From positions 62,001-126,000 of the forward strand of contig CAJXKL010000003.1 in assembly GCA_913055915.1 (NCBI GenBank): DNA of 64,000 nucleotides. Reading direction: 5' to 3'. A program made the translations under genes and the position numbers. The notes beneath the pieces were generated by a model that searched no databases, had not been told where the DNA came from, and was given only the letters and a program-made list of their open reading frames with translations. Positions 18,227 to 29,373 of this stretch are shown in pieces. This DNA is from an uncultured Candidatus Nemicrothrix sp. (GTDB taxonomy: Bacteria; Actinomycetota; Acidimicrobiia; Acidimicrobiales; MedAcidi-G1). Positions within the stretch are counted from its first letter, which is position 1. Every line of letters begins with the position of its first letter.

Positions 18227-19642
18227 TCAGAGGATTGGTTCGGGATCGTATGTGGCCGCAACCGGGCGTGCAGCGACCACATCGGCGATCTTCTGGATCA
18301 CCGCTCCCACCTGGTTCTCGGCGTTGCCCACAAACGTGGATGGATCAGCCAGCAGGTCGTCGAGAGCGGGCCGGTCCAGGGGCAGGCGGGGATCGTTGGC
18401 CAGTCGCCCGAGCAGGTCGGCCTCTGTGACGCCCTCTTCGCGTCGGGCAAGTGCAACGGCAACGGCATGTTCGCCGATGACCTCGTGTGCGGCCTCGCGC
18501 CCCATGCCTGCCTGAACCGCTGCCACGAGCACCCTCGTGGTCGCCAGGAAGGGTAGGTACCGGGCAATCTCGGATTCGACCACCTTCGGGTAGACACCGA
18601 ACTCGTCAAGCACCGTGAGGAAAGTCTGGAACAGGCCGTCGACGGCGAGAAATGAGTCGGGTAGCGCCACCCGGCGGACCACAGAACAGCTCACGTCACC
18701 TTCGTTCCACTGGTCACCGACGAGGCCTGCGACCATTGCCAGGTGGCCCCGCAGCACCAGGGCCAACCCGTTGACCCGTTCGCATGACCTGGCGTTCATC
18801 TTGTGGGGCATTGCCGATGAACCGACCTGGCCCGGCTGGAACCCCTCGGTGGCGAGTTCCTGGCCGGCCATCAGCCTGATCGTGCGAGCCAGGTTGGCGG
18901 GACCGCCAGACGCCTGGACGAGGGCGGAGACAACATCAAAGTCGAGCGACCGCGGGTAGACCTGGCCAACCGAGTCCAGCACCACCTCGAAGCCCAGATG
19001 TCCTGCGACATGGCGTTCCAGCTCATCGACCCTGGTTGTGTCACCGCCGAACAGGTCCATTTGGTCCTGCTGGGTACCGACCGGGCCCTTGAGGCCGCGC
19101 AGCGGGTAGGAAGCCAGCAGGTCCACAATACGGTGGTGGGCCACGAGGAGTTCCTCGGCTGTTGACGCGAACCGCTTACCGAGGGTCGTTGCCTGGGCTG
19201 CCACGTTGTGGCTGCGGCCCACCATGACCAAGTTGGAATGTTCAGCGGCGAGGCGTCCGAGCCTGGCGAGGGCAGCCACCATTCGGTCCTGTACCAGATC
19301 GAGGCTTCGCCGGATCTGGAGTTGTTCGACGTTCTCGGTGAGGTCGCGAGAGGTCATACCCTTGTGGATGTGCTCGTGGCCAGCCAGGACGCAGAACTCC
19401 TCGATGCGAGCCTTCACGTCGTGGCGGATGACCTTCTCGCGCTCTCGAATAGATGTCAGGTCCACCCGGTCGGTCACTGCCCTGTAGTCGTCAACCACCC
19501 CGTCGGGGATGTCGATCCCCAGGTTCTGCTGGGCCTCCAACAGGGCAATCCAGAACTCCCTCTCCATGACGACCCGACCCTCGGCCGACCACATGTCGAC
19601 CATCTGTGGGCTGGCGTAGCGGGAGGCGAGGACGTTCTGCAT
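18227..19642 (-). CDS. purB: Adenylosuccinate lyase
   Basis: Acts twice in purine synthesis, releasing fumarate from SAICAR and from adenylosuccinate. 471 residues of the fumarase/aspartase superfamily. The signature loop GSSAMPHKMN is intact, as are MTSRDLTENVEQ and the VGRSHNVAAQATTLGKRF helix that holds a catalytic His. It is transcribed from purE, with 31 bases between the genes. Confidence 0.96.
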   Translation of the reverse strand: MQNVLASRYASPQMVDMWSAEGRVVMEREFWIALLEAQQNLGIDIPDGVVDDYRAVTDRVDLTSIREREKVIRHDVKARIEEFCVLAGHEHIHKGMTSRDLTENVEQLQIRRSLDLVQDRMVAALARLGRLAAEHSNLVMVGRSHNVAAQATTLGKRFASTAEELLVAHHRIVDLLASYPLRGLKGPVGTQQDQMDLFGGDTTRVDELERHVAGHLGFEVVLDSVGQVYPRSLDFDVVSALVQASGGPANLARTIRLMAGQELATEGFQPGQVGSSAMPHKMNARSCERVNGLALVLRGHLAMVAGLVGDQWNEGDVSCSVVRRVALPDSFLAVDGLFQTFLTVLDEFGVYPKVVESEIARYLPFLATTRVLVAAVQAGMGREAAHEVIGEHAVAVALARREEGVTEADLLGRLANDPRLPLDRPALDDLLADPSTFVGNAENQVGAVIQKIADVVAARPVAATYDPEPIL

Positions 19643-19673
19643 GGGGTTTGAGCCCTACGGGAGCCGGGTTCGG

Positions 19674-20129
19674 CTACCGGGGTGTCATCTCTCGGCGGTG
19701 GGCTTCGAGGGCAGTGACCAGGTCCGGGTTGTCGATGGCGAGCATCTGGACTGCCAACAGCGCGGCGTTCATGGCGCCGTCGACTGCGACCGTGGCAACC
19801 GGTATTCCTCTGGGCATCTGGACCGTGGCCAACAGGGAGTCCCATCCGTTGATGGCACCTCCAGAGAGGGGCACGCCTATCACAGGAAGGGTGGTCTGGG
19901 CCGCAACCGCTCCCGCCAGGTGGGCTGCCATGCCGGCACCGCAGATGATGGCTGCAAAGCCTTCGTCCCGGGCGGTTGAGGCGAACTCAGCGACTGCCGC
20001 CGGACTGCGGTGTGCCGACATGATCCTCACGTCGGCCTCGATGCCGTAGCGCTCCAGCGTCTGCGCCGCGGGTGCCATCTTGTCGTGGTCGTTGGGTGAT
20101 CCCATAAGGATCGCCACCCTGGTTGTCAT
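19674..20129 (-). CDS. purE: N5-carboxyaminoimidazole ribonucleotide mutase
   Basis: Moves the carboxyl group of N5-CAIR to give CAIR. 151 residues of class I PurE with GSPNDHDKM, MSAHRSP and ICGAGMAAHLAG. Class I enzymes normally work with PurK, which is not in this run and must be elsewhere. It is separated from purD by 24 bases that contain a GAGGAGGACGACAT start region. Confidence 0.95.
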   Translation of the reverse strand: MTTRVAILMGSPNDHDKMAPAAQTLERYGIEADVRIMSAHRSPAAVAEFASTARDEGFAAIICGAGMAAHLAGAVAAQTTLPVIGVPLSGGAINGWDSLLATVQMPRGIPVATVAVDGAMNAALLAVQMLAIDNPDLVTALEAHRREMTPR

Positions 20130-20153
20130 GTCGTCCTCCTCGTCTGTTGCTGT

Positions 20154-21386
20154 CTAGCCGGTGATGACGGCACCGAGCGCGACACCGGCTATATCGGTCC
20201 GATACTGCATGCCCGGCCATGAGATTTCGGCTACCGCCCTGTAGGCACTATCTCGTGCTTCAGGAACCGTGGGGCCCGTTGCGGTGACAGTCAGAACCCG
20301 GCCGCCGGCAGTGACGAGGCGACCCTGAGCCTCGCTCACTCCGGCGCAGAACACGGTTACACCATCGACCGCCGAAGCGGCGGAAATGCCCTCGACCGGG
20401 TCACCGGTGTGCGGTGACCCGGGATAATTCGGGGAAGCGCAGACCACACCGACAGCGGCGCCATCGTCGAAGGTGGGGGCTTCGCTGATTGTCCCTGCGG
20501 CGGCCGATGCCAACAGGTCGGCAAGGTCACTCGTGAACCTGGGTACTACCACCTGTGTCTCAGGGTCGCCGAAGCGAACGTTGTACTCGAGCACCCTGGG
20601 TCCGTCGGGTGTGAACATGAGGCCGCAGTAGAGAACGCCCCTGTAGTCGATACCACGGGAACGTAGGACCGCCAGGGTCGGTAGTACGGCATCTTCCATG
20701 AGCGAGTCGACCACGTCGGCGGTGGCGACGGGTACCGGTGAGAACGCCCCCATCCCTCCGGTGTTGGGGCCCAGGTCTCCGTCACCCAGGCGCTTGAAGT
20801 CCTGAGCTGGTGCGAGTGGCACCGCCGTTGTGCCATCGCATACCGCCAGCACGGATAGTTCCGGGCCGCTAAGGCCCTCTTCGATCACGACCCGCCGACC
20901 GGCGTCGCCAAATGCTGCACCTGAGAGGTACCTCCCCACGGCTTCGACCGCCTGGGAGCGGTCGTCGGTTACGAGCACCCCCTTACCGGCTGCCAGGCCA
21001 TCGGTCTTAATGACGAACAGGTCTTCCATCTGGTCCAAGTAGGCCAGTGCCGACGCCCTGTCGGTGAATACACCGTGGCCGGCGGAGGGCACACCTGCCT
21101 CGGCAAGCAGTTCCTTCATCCAGGCCTTTGAGCCCTCGAGGCGTGCACCGTCTGCACCGGGCCCGAACACCAGGTCACCTTGTTGGCGTAACCGGTCGGC
21201 AAGGCCGTCGACAAGGGGCTGTTCGGGTCCGATGACGAAGAGGTCCGCATCGAGCTCCTCGGGAGGGGTGGCAACCGAGCCGGGTATTCCGGGGTTGCCG
21301 GGTGTGACGACCACCTCGGCGCTTCGGGAGAGGACATGTGCGAGGGCGTGCTCGCGACCCCCCGAGCCGACGACGCAGACGCGCAT
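20154..21386 (-). CDS. purD: Phosphoribosylamine-glycine ligase (GAR synthetase)
   Basis: ATP-grasp ligase of 410 residues, second step of purine synthesis. It starts MRVCVVGSGGREHALAHVLSRS. Family motifs include VIGPEQPLVDGLADRLR, the ATP-grasp LFVIKTDGLAAGKGV, GPNTGGMGAFSPVP and YNVRFGDPETQVV. It lies 18 bases downstream of purA in the same direction. Confidence 0.96.
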   Translation of the reverse strand: MRVCVVGSGGREHALAHVLSRSAEVVVTPGNPGIPGSVATPPEELDADLFVIGPEQPLVDGLADRLRQQGDLVFGPGADGARLEGSKAWMKELLAEAGVPSAGHGVFTDRASALAYLDQMEDLFVIKTDGLAAGKGVLVTDDRSQAVEAVGRYLSGAAFGDAGRRVVIEEGLSGPELSVLAVCDGTTAVPLAPAQDFKRLGDGDLGPNTGGMGAFSPVPVATADVVDSLMEDAVLPTLAVLRSRGIDYRGVLYCGLMFTPDGPRVLEYNVRFGDPETQVVVPRFTSDLADLLASAAAGTISEAPTFDDGAAVGVVCASPNYPGSPHTGDPVEGISAASAVDGVTVFCAGVSEAQGRLVTAGGRVLTVTATGPTVPEARDSAYRAVAEISWPGMQYRTDIAGVALGAVITG

Positions 21387-21404
21387 CAGGCCGGCACCAG
21401 GTCC

Positions 21405-22715
<1,311 letters not shown>

Positions 22716-22725
22716 TTACGGGGCG

Positions 22726-22755
22726 ATCCTACCGCCCTCGTGGCCTGGTGCTCAA
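22726..22755 (-). promoter_or_regulatory. Probable sigma70-type promoter of the purA-led run
   Basis: On the minus strand TTGAGC (22755-22750) and TAGGAT (22731-22726) are separated by 18 bases, with the -10 box 40 bases upstream of the purA start. The pair is close to actinobacterial housekeeping promoters. No purine riboswitch fold was recognised in the short leader. Confidence 0.5.
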
Positions 22756-22809
22756 CGGTTTCCGGTGCAGGTCGGTGGGCCTTTGAGAGCATGGTTGCGG
22801 GGCAGCCCC

Positions 22810-22852
22810 AAAGCTCTGATCTTGAGTCATAAGCACTCAAGATCAGAGCTTT
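22810..22852. promoter_or_regulatory. HAIR operator (HspR binding site) within a perfect 18-bp inverted repeat
   Basis: Left arm 22810-22827, 7-base spacer 22828-22834, right arm 22835-22852, with all 18 pairs matching. The inner part, CTTGAGT-N7-ACTCAAG at 22821-22841, is identical to the published HAIR consensus bound by HspR in Streptomyces. It sits 126 bases past the hspR stop and about 55 bases before the purA promoter. The outer arms (AAAGCTCTGAT / ATCAGAGCTTT) extend the symmetry well beyond the known operator. On RNA the whole could form a strong hairpin that ends hspR transcripts. Confidence 0.8.
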
Positions 22853-22978
22853 CCACAGCCTCTGTGGACAAACTCGGTTTTCCCTATGCAGAAAGGGCTC
22901 ACGCTGTGGAACGAAACCCGGTTGTAACACACAAGACAGGCTCTGCAGCCCCATCCAAGAAAATACAAGAATCGCAGG

Positions 22979-23362
22979 TCAGCGTCTCTTAGGGCCCCCG
23001 TAGACGGTGACACTCTGGCGAACCGGAACCAGATCGCGACGGTACTGCCGGTGCACCTCGGCCACAGCCTCAGAGCCCGCCTCACGGGTCTCGGCTAGGT
23101 CCTGTTCGAGACTGGCCACCCTGGCCTCAAGTTCCAGTACACGCTTCACACCCGCCAGGTTCATCCCCTCAGAGGTCAGGTCGGCTATCCGCTGGAGCAG
23201 TGCAATGTCGGCCTCGCTGTACCGGCGGTTGCCGCCGGTGGTCCTGGCCGGATCGACAAGGCCCCTTCGCTCGTAGATGCGCAGGGTCTGTGGATGCATC
23301 CCTGACAACTCGGCGGCCACCGAGATGACGTAGACGGCCTGATCGGATCGGATCGTCACCAT
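22979..23362 (-). CDS. hspR: HspR, MerR-family heat-shock repressor
   Basis: 127-residue regulator with an N-terminal MerR-type winged helix-turn-helix (VYVISVAAELSGMHPQTLRIYERRG at about 10-34), the RYSEADIALLQRI helix and a coiled coil near 75-100. In Streptomyces and mycobacteria HspR, helped by DnaK, represses the dnaK operon through HAIR sites. It is the last gene of the dnaK-grpE-dnaJ-hspR operon, giving a feedback loop. HAIR-like sites flank the operon at 27097-27117 and 22821-22841. Confidence 0.94.
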   Translation of the reverse strand: MVTIRSDQAVYVISVAAELSGMHPQTLRIYERRGLVDPARTTGGNRRYSEADIALLQRIADLTSEGMNLAGVKRVLELEARVASLEQDLAETREAGSEAVAEVHRQYRRDLVPVRQSVTVYGGPKRR

Positions 23363-23417
23363 CGCGTCGTGCCTCCGGAGCAGGACACCAGCACCAATCG
23401 GTTCATCATCTCAATGG

Positions 23418-24515
23418 TCATCCTGCCAGACCCTCGCGGGGGTTGTCATCACCAGCCTCTGACAGGGCCTCGATGGCGGCCTTTTCATCCTCGTTGGGCT
23501 CCTGTGGAACAACCACCTCCACCGTCACCAGCAGGTCACCCCTGCCACGACGGGTTCCGACACCACGGCCCTTGACCCGAAAGGTCTTTCCACTCCTGGT
23601 GCCGGATGGAAGGCGCAACGTGACCGGGCCGTCCTGAAGGGTGGGTACCTCCACCTCGGCACCAAACACGGCCTCGGGGAAGGTGATGGGAACCGTGAGG
23701 GTCAGGTTGCGACCCGCCCGCCCGAAGAGGGGATGCGGCTCGACCGCCACGACCACGTACAGGTCGCCGTCGGGTCCTCCGCTACCAGGGGCTCCCCGCC
23801 CCTTCAGGCGGATCTTCTGCTCGTCCTCGATGCCGGGCGGAATCCGGACCTTGACCTCGCGGGGCCTACGTTCGACCCCGGTACCCCGGCAGTTGCCACA
23901 GGGATCATCAACCTGACTGCCACTTCCTCCGCAGGAGCCACAGGGCCGGCTGAAGGAGAACGGGCCCTGGTTGTCGGCCGTTGCTCCGGTACCCCCACAA
24001 GCCCCGCACCGGTGGGGCCTGGTGCCGGGACGGGCTCCGCTGCCACCACACATCGAACAGGCGGTATCGCTGGTCAGGTTGACCGAGGTGGTCACGCCGC
24101 TGACGGCGTCGAGGAATGACAAACCCAACCGCGTCTCCAGGTCGAATCCACGGGTGCCGCCGCGGTGACCGCGCCCGCCCTGGCCGAACAGGCCACCGAA
24201 GACATCACCAAGGTCGAAGGGGACACCTCCGTGGCCTCCGAACCCGCCACCAGAGGCTCCGCCCATTCCTGCCATCGGCCCCATGGCCCTGACCTGGTCG
24301 TACTCCTCCCGCTTGGTCTCGTTGCCGAGTACGTCATAGGCGGCCGTTATCTCCTTGAAGCGCTGTTCGGCAGCGTCGTCACCGGGGTTGGCATCGGGAT
24401 GGAGCTTGCGGGCCAGCTTCCGGTAGGCCTTGGTGATGTCCTGGGCCGAGGACCCCTTGTCGACGCCAAGCGTCCGGTAGTAGTCCTTGTCGAACCACTC
24501 CCTCTGGGCAGTCAC
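23418..24515 (-). CDS. dnaJ: DnaJ co-chaperone
   Basis: 365-residue type I J-protein that stimulates DnaK ATPase activity. The J domain is at 11-75 with the HPD triplet at 39-41. A Gly-rich linker (about 80-120) follows. Four zinc-finger repeats CSMCGGSG, CGACGGTG, CGSCGGSG and CGNCRGTG come next, then the two beta-barrel substrate domains. It starts with ATG at 24515, 24 bases after grpE. Confidence 0.96.
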   Translation of the reverse strand: MTAQREWFDKDYYRTLGVDKGSSAQDITKAYRKLARKLHPDANPGDDAAEQRFKEITAAYDVLGNETKREEYDQVRAMGPMAGMGGASGGGFGGHGGVPFDLGDVFGGLFGQGGRGHRGGTRGFDLETRLGLSFLDAVSGVTTSVNLTSDTACSMCGGSGARPGTRPHRCGACGGTGATADNQGPFSFSRPCGSCGGSGSQVDDPCGNCRGTGVERRPREVKVRIPPGIEDEQKIRLKGRGAPGSGGPDGDLYVVVAVEPHPLFGRAGRNLTLTVPITFPEAVFGAEVEVPTLQDGPVTLRLPSGTRSGKTFRVKGRGVGTRRGRGDLLVTVEVVVPQEPNEDEKAAIEALSEAGDDNPREGLAG

Positions 24516-24539
24516 ATCTGATACCGGGCGACGAGGGCC

Positions 24540-25091
24540 TCAGCCCTGCACTCGCACCATCGCCGGCCGCATGACCCGGCCGGCCCACCCGTATCCGCGG
24601 CGCAGGACCTCGACGACTCGGAGATCCTCGTCTCCGCCGTCGGAATCGGCCTCGTGGATGACCGCCTCATGCCGGTTTGGATCGAATGCTTCACCTACCG
24701 GATCGATGATCTCAAAACCGAGTGGGATGAGGGCCATTGAGAGCGCTGCACGGATCGGCTCGACCTCGTCGGACCCCTGGTCGATAGCCATGTCGCAGGC
24801 ATCGAATACGGGCAACAGCACCTGAACCAGATCGGACCTGGAACGCGATGCCACCTCTGAGTTGCGACGCTCGGTCTGCTTCTTGAAGTTAGCGAACTCG
24901 GCGCTGACACGTTGCAGGTCAGCCAGGAAGGCGTCTCGCTCTGCAATCGGGTCGGCGACCTCGCTGGAACCTGCGGCAGCCTCGTCGGCCTCGAGGATCT
25001 CGCCAATCAGTTCCTCGACGTCCTCGGCGGTGGGTCCACCGGAGGGCCCACCGTCACCGACGGTGGGAATCCCTCCTGCAGGCTCGTTCAC
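24540..25091 (-). CDS. grpE: GrpE nucleotide exchange factor
   Basis: 183-residue partner that releases ADP from DnaK. An acidic disordered start (about 1-50) leads to a long helix ([23 protein letters not shown]) and the C-terminal beta domain ending [21 protein letters not shown]. The start overlaps the end of dnaK by 4 bases, so the two are translationally coupled. Confidence 0.95.
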   Translation of the reverse strand: MNEPAGGIPTVGDGGPSGGPTAEDVEELIGEILEADEAAAGSSEVADPIAERDAFLADLQRVSAEFANFKKQTERRNSEVASRSRSDLVQVLLPVFDACDMAIDQGSDEVEPIRAALSMALIPLGFEIIDPVGEAFDPNRHEAVIHEADSDGGDEDLRVVEVLRRGYGWAGRVMRPAMVRVQG

Positions 25092-26902
25092 TGCTCGTCA
25101 ACGATCTCTGCATCGACCACGTCGTCGTCGCCTGCAGCACCAGGCTCGTTGGCCGTGGCATCCTGCTGTGCGGCCTCGTAGAGCCGCTGACCGAACTCCT
25201 GACTGGCTTCCATCAGGTCCTCGGTAGCGGTCTTGATGGCATCGGAGTCGTCGCCTTCGAGGGATGCCTCGAGCGCAGCAAGCTTTCCCTCGACGTTGGA
25301 CTTCTCGTCGTCGGTCAGTTCATCTCCCTGGTCGGTGACCAACTTGCGGGTCTGGTAGAGCAGGTTGTCTGCGTTGTTGCGCACCTCGGCCTGCTCACGT
25401 CGCTTGTGGTCCTCGTCGGCGTGCATCTCGGCGTCGCGGACCATCTGGTCAATCACGTCCTTGTCAAGTGCCGACTGGCCCGTGATCGTCATTGACTGCT
25501 CGTTGTCGGTGGCACGGTCCTTGGCGGAAACGTGCACGATGCCGTTGGCATCGATATCGAAGGTGACCTCGATCTGTGGGATGCCGCGTGGTGCCGGTGG
25601 CAGGTCGACAAGCTGGAACTTGCCGAGCGTCTTGTTGAACTGCGACATCTCACGCTCACCCTGGAGCACGTGGATCTCGACAGACGGCTGGCCGTCCTCG
25701 GCGGTTGAGAACACCTCTGACCGCTGGATGGGGATGGTGGTATTGCGCTCGATCAACCTGGTCATGACGCCACCCTTGGTTTCGATGCCGAGCGACAGCG
25801 GGGTCACGTCGAGGAGCAGGACGTCCTTGACCTCACCCACAAGAACACCAGCCTGGACGACGGCGCCGATTGCGACGACCTCGTCGGGGTTGACGTTCTT
25901 GCTGGGCTCCCGCCCGGCGATCTCCTGGGCCAACTCCACGACGGCGGGCATCCGGGTGGATCCACCGACCAGGAGGACCTGGTCGACCTCGCCCTTGCTG
26001 AGGCTCGCGTCGGCGATGGCCTGTTCGAACGGCGCACGGCAGCGCTTGAGCAGGCCCGCTGTCAGTTCCTGGAACTTCGACCGGCTGAGGGAGTAGTCGA
26101 GGTGCAGGGGACCGGCATCGGTCGCCGTCATGAACGGCAGGTTGATCTGGGTCTGCTGCACCTGCGACAGTTCGATCTTGGCCTTCTCTGCGGCCTCCTT
26201 GAGCCGCTGTGCGGCCATCGGGTCCTTGCTCAGGTCGACACCGTGGTCGTTGTTGAATGAGGTGACCAGCCAGTCGATTACGGCCTGGTCCCAGTCATCG
26301 CCACCAAGGCTGGTGTCGCCGTGGGTGGACTTGACCTCGAAGACCCCGTCGCCGATCTCGAGCACCGACACGTCGAAGGTGCCGCCCCCGAGGTCGAAGA
26401 CCAGGATTGTCTGGTCCTTATCGTCCTTGTCGAGACCGTAGGCAAGTGCAGCTGCAGTGGGCTCGTTGATAATTCGGAGAACCTCAAGGCCGGCGATCTG
26501 TCCCGCCTCCTTTGTCGCAGTGCGCTGGGCGTCGTCGAAGTAGGCCGGAACGGTGATTACGGCCTTGTCGACAGCGGTCCCGAGATACGCCTCGGCGTCC
26601 CTCTTCAGCTTCTGGAGGATGCGGGCCGAGATCTCCTGAGCCGTGTAGTCCTTGCCGTCAATGGTCTCGGACCAGCCTGATCCCATCTGTCGCTTCACCG
26701 ACCGGATCGTGCGGCCCGGGTTGGTGATTGCCTGGCGCTTGGCCACCTCGCCGACGAGTACCTCGCTGTCCTTGGCGAACGCCACGATCGATGGGGTGGT
26801 GCGTGATCCCTCGGCGTTGGCGATCACAACGGGATCGCCACCTTCGAGCACGCTGACCACTGAGTTGGTGGTTCCGAGGTCTATGCCTACGGCCTTGCTC
26901 AT
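25088..26902 (-). CDS. dnaK: DnaK (Hsp70) chaperone
   Basis: 604-residue ATP-dependent chaperone. It starts [18 protein letters not shown] and has the phosphate loops [14 protein letters not shown] and [11 protein letters not shown], the linker [13 protein letters not shown], and a C-terminal lid ending in an acidic tail ([12 protein letters not shown]). AGGAG lies 6 bases before the ATG at 26902. An upstream in-frame extension to 27007 lacks homology and was rejected. It is the first gene of the heat-shock operon. Confidence 0.97.
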   Translation of the reverse strand: MSKAVGIDLGTTNSVVSVLEGGDPVVIANAEGSRTTPSIVAFAKDSEVLVGEVAKRQAITNPGRTIRSVKRQMGSGWSETIDGKDYTAQEISARILQKLKRDAEAYLGTAVDKAVITVPAYFDDAQRTATKEAGQIAGLEVLRIINEPTAAALAYGLDKDDKDQTILVFDLGGGTFDVSVLEIGDGVFEVKSTHGDTSLGGDDWDQAVIDWLVTSFNNDHGVDLSKDPMAAQRLKEAAEKAKIELSQVQQTQINLPFMTATDAGPLHLDYSLSRSKFQELTAGLLKRCRAPFEQAIADASLSKGEVDQVLLVGGSTRMPAVVELAQEIAGREPSKNVNPDEVVAIGAVVQAGVLVGEVKDVLLLDVTPLSLGIETKGGVMTRLIERNTTIPIQRSEVFSTAEDGQPSVEIHVLQGEREMSQFNKTLGKFQLVDLPPAPRGIPQIEVTFDIDANGIVHVSAKDRATDNEQSMTITGQSALDKDVIDQMVRDAEMHADEDHKRREQAEVRNNADNLLYQTRKLVTDQGDELTDDEKSNVEGKLAALEASLEGDDSDAIKTATEDLMEASQEFGQRLYEAAQQDATANEPGAAGDDDVVDAEIVDEQ

Positions 26903-27086
26903 GTTGTTTCTCCTGTCTGCTTCTGATTTTGAGTACGTGTCGGGTGTGGTCCGGGTCTCAGCCGGACCGGACCCCGGTTCCTCCGTTGTGGAGGGACCCG
27001 CCGGCACTACAGCGGGGGGAAACCGTGTGCCGACGGGTCAGGATACATGTTGTTACGAGTACTTGGACTATTTCTATATCTATACC

Positions 27087-27117
27087 ACTATAGAGAGTTG
27101 AGTCACTATATATCAAC
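27087..27117 (-). promoter_or_regulatory. dnaK operon promoter overlapped by a degenerate HAIR site
   Basis: On the minus strand TTGATA (27116-27111) and TATAGT (27092-27087) are 18 bases apart, a near-consensus housekeeping promoter. GTTGAGT-N7-TATCAAC at 27097-27117 covers the -35 box and spacer. It keeps the TTGA-N11-TCAA core of the HAIR operator, so HspR bound here would block RNA polymerase. The region 27040-27125 is one of the most AT-rich stretches in the window. The predicted leader to the dnaK start is about 180 bases. Confidence 0.65.
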
Positions 27118-27159
27118 TTCTGAAGGTGGGTTTTCTCGCATTATCTGGTGGACTGGTAC

Positions 27160-27906
27160 ATGCCCTCCCTGATCCTGCTGCGCCACGGCCAGAGCGTCTG
27201 GAATGCATCGAACCGGTTCACCGGTTGGTACGACTGCGACCTGACCAGCACCGGTGAACAGGAGGCTCGAACCGGGGCAGGGCTTCTCGGTGCCGCCGGG
27301 ATCCTGCCCGACGTGGTCCACACCTCCCTCCAGAAGAGGGCCATCCGAACCGCAAACCTGGCCCTCGATGTCCTGGACCGGGCATGGATACCGGTAAGAC
27401 GCGACTGGCGGCTGAACGAACGGCACTACGGGGACCTCACCGGCCTCAACAAGGCCGAAACCCGCGCGCGCTTCGGCGCCGAGCAACTACAGGCCTGGCG
27501 CCGCGGCTACTCCACCCCACCCCCACCCATCACGCCAGACAACGCCTTCAATCCCAACACTGACCCCCGGTACGCGGACCTCGCCGATCCACCCCTGACC
27601 GAGTGCCTCGCCGACGTGGTGAGCCGCCTCGTCCCCTACTGGGAATCGGCGATCGTCCCCGACCTCGAAGCCGGGAAGGTGGTGCTGGTAGCCGCCCACG
27701 GCAACAGCCTCCGGGCACTCTGCAAGCACCTCGACGCCATCAGCGACGACGACATCGTGGACCTGAACATCCCGACAGGCGACCCGCTCGTCTACGACCT
27801 CGACCCGAAGATGCGGCCCCTCGACGACATACCCGTCCTGGAACGTTCGCTGGACCCTGTCGCAGCCCGCAAAGCAGCCGAGGCCGTCGCTCGCCAGGCC
27901 AGCTGA
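27160..27906 (+). CDS. gpmA: 2,3-bisphosphoglycerate-dependent phosphoglycerate mutase
   Basis: Glycolytic enzyme interconverting 3- and 2-phosphoglycerate, 248 residues. The phosphohistidine is H9 in [20 protein letters not shown] and [11 protein letters not shown] follow, and the second active-site His is in [20 protein letters not shown] 27160 has GGTGG 7 bases upstream and matches the family start, rejecting an earlier codon at 27148. It is divergent from dnaK across the AT-rich promoter region and converges on amt with an 18-base gap. Confidence 0.94.
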   Translation: MPSLILLRHGQSVWNASNRFTGWYDCDLTSTGEQEARTGAGLLGAAGILPDVVHTSLQKRAIRTANLALDVLDRAWIPVRRDWRLNERHYGDLTGLNKAETRARFGAEQLQAWRRGYSTPPPPITPDNAFNPNTDPRYADLADPPLTECLADVVSRLVPYWESAIVPDLEAGKVVLVAAHGNSLRALCKHLDAISDDDIVDLNIPTGDPLVYDLDPKMRPLDDIPVLERSLDPVAARKAAEAVARQAS

Positions 27907-27924
27907 CCAGAGCAGATCCGAGCC

Positions 27925-29373
27925 TCAGGCGACCTGCACCGGTTCGGGCCCGTAGCCCGGAGAACCGTGCTCGGCCACATCGAGGCCCGCACGCTCCTCC
28001 TCTGGCGAAACCCGCAGGCCCACCGTCGACGCGATCACCTTGAACAGAATGGCTGAGGTCCCAAGCACCCAGGTTGCGATCAGGACAACACCGATGGCTT
28101 GAACCAGCAACTGGTCAAAGCCACCGCCGTAGAACAGGCCGGCGTTGTCACGACCCAGGAAAGCATCGTCGTAGCGTGCGAACAGGCCCACCGCCAGGGT
28201 TCCCCACACGCCGCACACGCCGTGCACCGAGACGGCGCCTACCGGATCATCGACACCCTTCCTCTCGATGAACAGGATCGAGTAGACCACGACGACCCCA
28301 CCGATCGCACCGGTAACGACAGCCCCAAGAAAGTTCATGGTCCCCGTCCCGGCGGTAATGCTCACCAGGCCGGCAAGCGCCCCATTGCCCGCCATACCAA
28401 CGTCCATTGCACCCGTCTTCCTCCAGATGACCGCACCCGCAGCCAGGACCCCGGCCGATGCCGCCAGGAGCGTCGTCATGATGGCGTGGGCGACCCAGGC
28501 GTCAAACGCCAGCTCAGAACCGGCGTTGAACCCGAACCAGCCGAACCACAGGATGAACACGCCGATAACCGCATAGCCGACGTTGTGGCCGGGAATCGCC
28601 CGGGGAGTGCCGTCGGGGGCGTACTTGCCGAGACGGGGCCCGAGGAAGATGGCTCCCATCAGAGCAGCCCAGCCACCAGCGCTGTGCACGATGCTCGAGC
28701 CGGCGAAGTCGCTGAAGCGGGCAGCACCGATGTTCAGGTCCGATAGCAGGCCGTCTCCATGCCAGAAGGAGTGCACGACCACCGGGTAGATGAAACCTGT
28801 CATCACCGCGCTAAAGATGAGGTACGCGGAGAACTTCGTGCGCTCAGCCATCGCACCCGACGCGATCGTCACGGCCGTGGCCGCGAAGACAACCTGGAAG
28901 AAGAAGAACGACGGTGTCGCCAGGACATCGCCGCTGTCAAATGACTCGGTCATCCCCGACAGGAAGAACGCATCGGTCCCGATGAGGCTCCCGCCGTCGG
29001 ACCCGAACGCAAAGCCAAAGCCGACAGCCCAGAACGCAAGGGCACCGATCGCCATGTCAGCCAGGTTCTTGGCCATGATGTTCCCGACGTTCTTCGCCCT
29101 GGTGAGACCCGCCTCGACAAGGGCGAAACCGGCCTGCATCAGGAACACCAGGCAGCCGGCCACGATCAGCCAGAGGCTCGCCAGCAGGGCAGTGTTGTAC
29201 TCGGCCGGCGATAGCTCCTGTGCTGCAGCCGGTGCAGCAGTGACGAGGACGGCTCCAACCACACCGGCCAGCCCAAGGGCCACCTTCCGAGACCGGCTCC
29301 GTGACGAACGGGATGTCCACGCCCCCGAAAGCGCCCTCCTCAGGGAACCTGATGAAAACAACGGATCTGACAC
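27925..29373 (-). CDS. amt: Ammonium transporter (Amt family)
   Basis: Membrane channel for ammonium uptake, 482 residues from GTG 29373 (GAAAGG lies 8 bases upstream). The N-terminus is basic, followed by a hydrophobic stretch ending TAAPAAAQE, a likely signal peptide cleaved after Ala-51. Eleven helices are expected after that. The family sequence AGFALVEAGLTRAKNVGNI, AMAERTKFSAYLIFS, FNAGSELAFD and DDPVGAVSVHGVCGVWGTL (with a pore His) are clear. No glnK/glnB gene is adjacent. The cytoplasmic tail is 30-40 residues. Confidence 0.94.
   Translation of the reverse strand: MSDPLFSSGSLRRALSGAWTSRSSRSRSRKVALGLAGVVGAVLVTAAPAAAQELSPAEYNTALLASLWLIVAGCLVFLMQAGFALVEAGLTRAKNVGNIMAKNLADMAIGALAFWAVGFGFAFGSDGGSLIGTDAFFLSGMTESFDSGDVLATPSFFFFQVVFAATAVTIASGAMAERTKFSAYLIFSAVMTGFIYPVVVHSFWHGDGLLSDLNIGAARFSDFAGSSIVHSAGGWAALMGAIFLGPRLGKYAPDGTPRAIPGHNVGYAVIGVFILWFGWFGFNAGSELAFDAWVAHAIMTTLLAASAGVLAAGAVIWRKTGAMDVGMAGNGALAGLVSITAGTGTMNFLGAVVTGAIGGVVVVYSILFIERKGVDDPVGAVSVHGVCGVWGTLAVGLFARYDDAFLGRDNAGLFYGGGFDQLLVQAIGVVLIATWVLGTSAILFKVIASTVGLRVSPEEERAGLDVAEHGSPGYGPEPVQVA

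Noticed and set aside
22852-22871. TTGTCCACA-like DnaA box and CCACAG/CTGTGG repeat near purA, considered as part of an origin
   Set aside because: A single box with no dnaA, dnaN, AT-rich unwinding region or cluster of boxes nearby; chance occurrence is likely.
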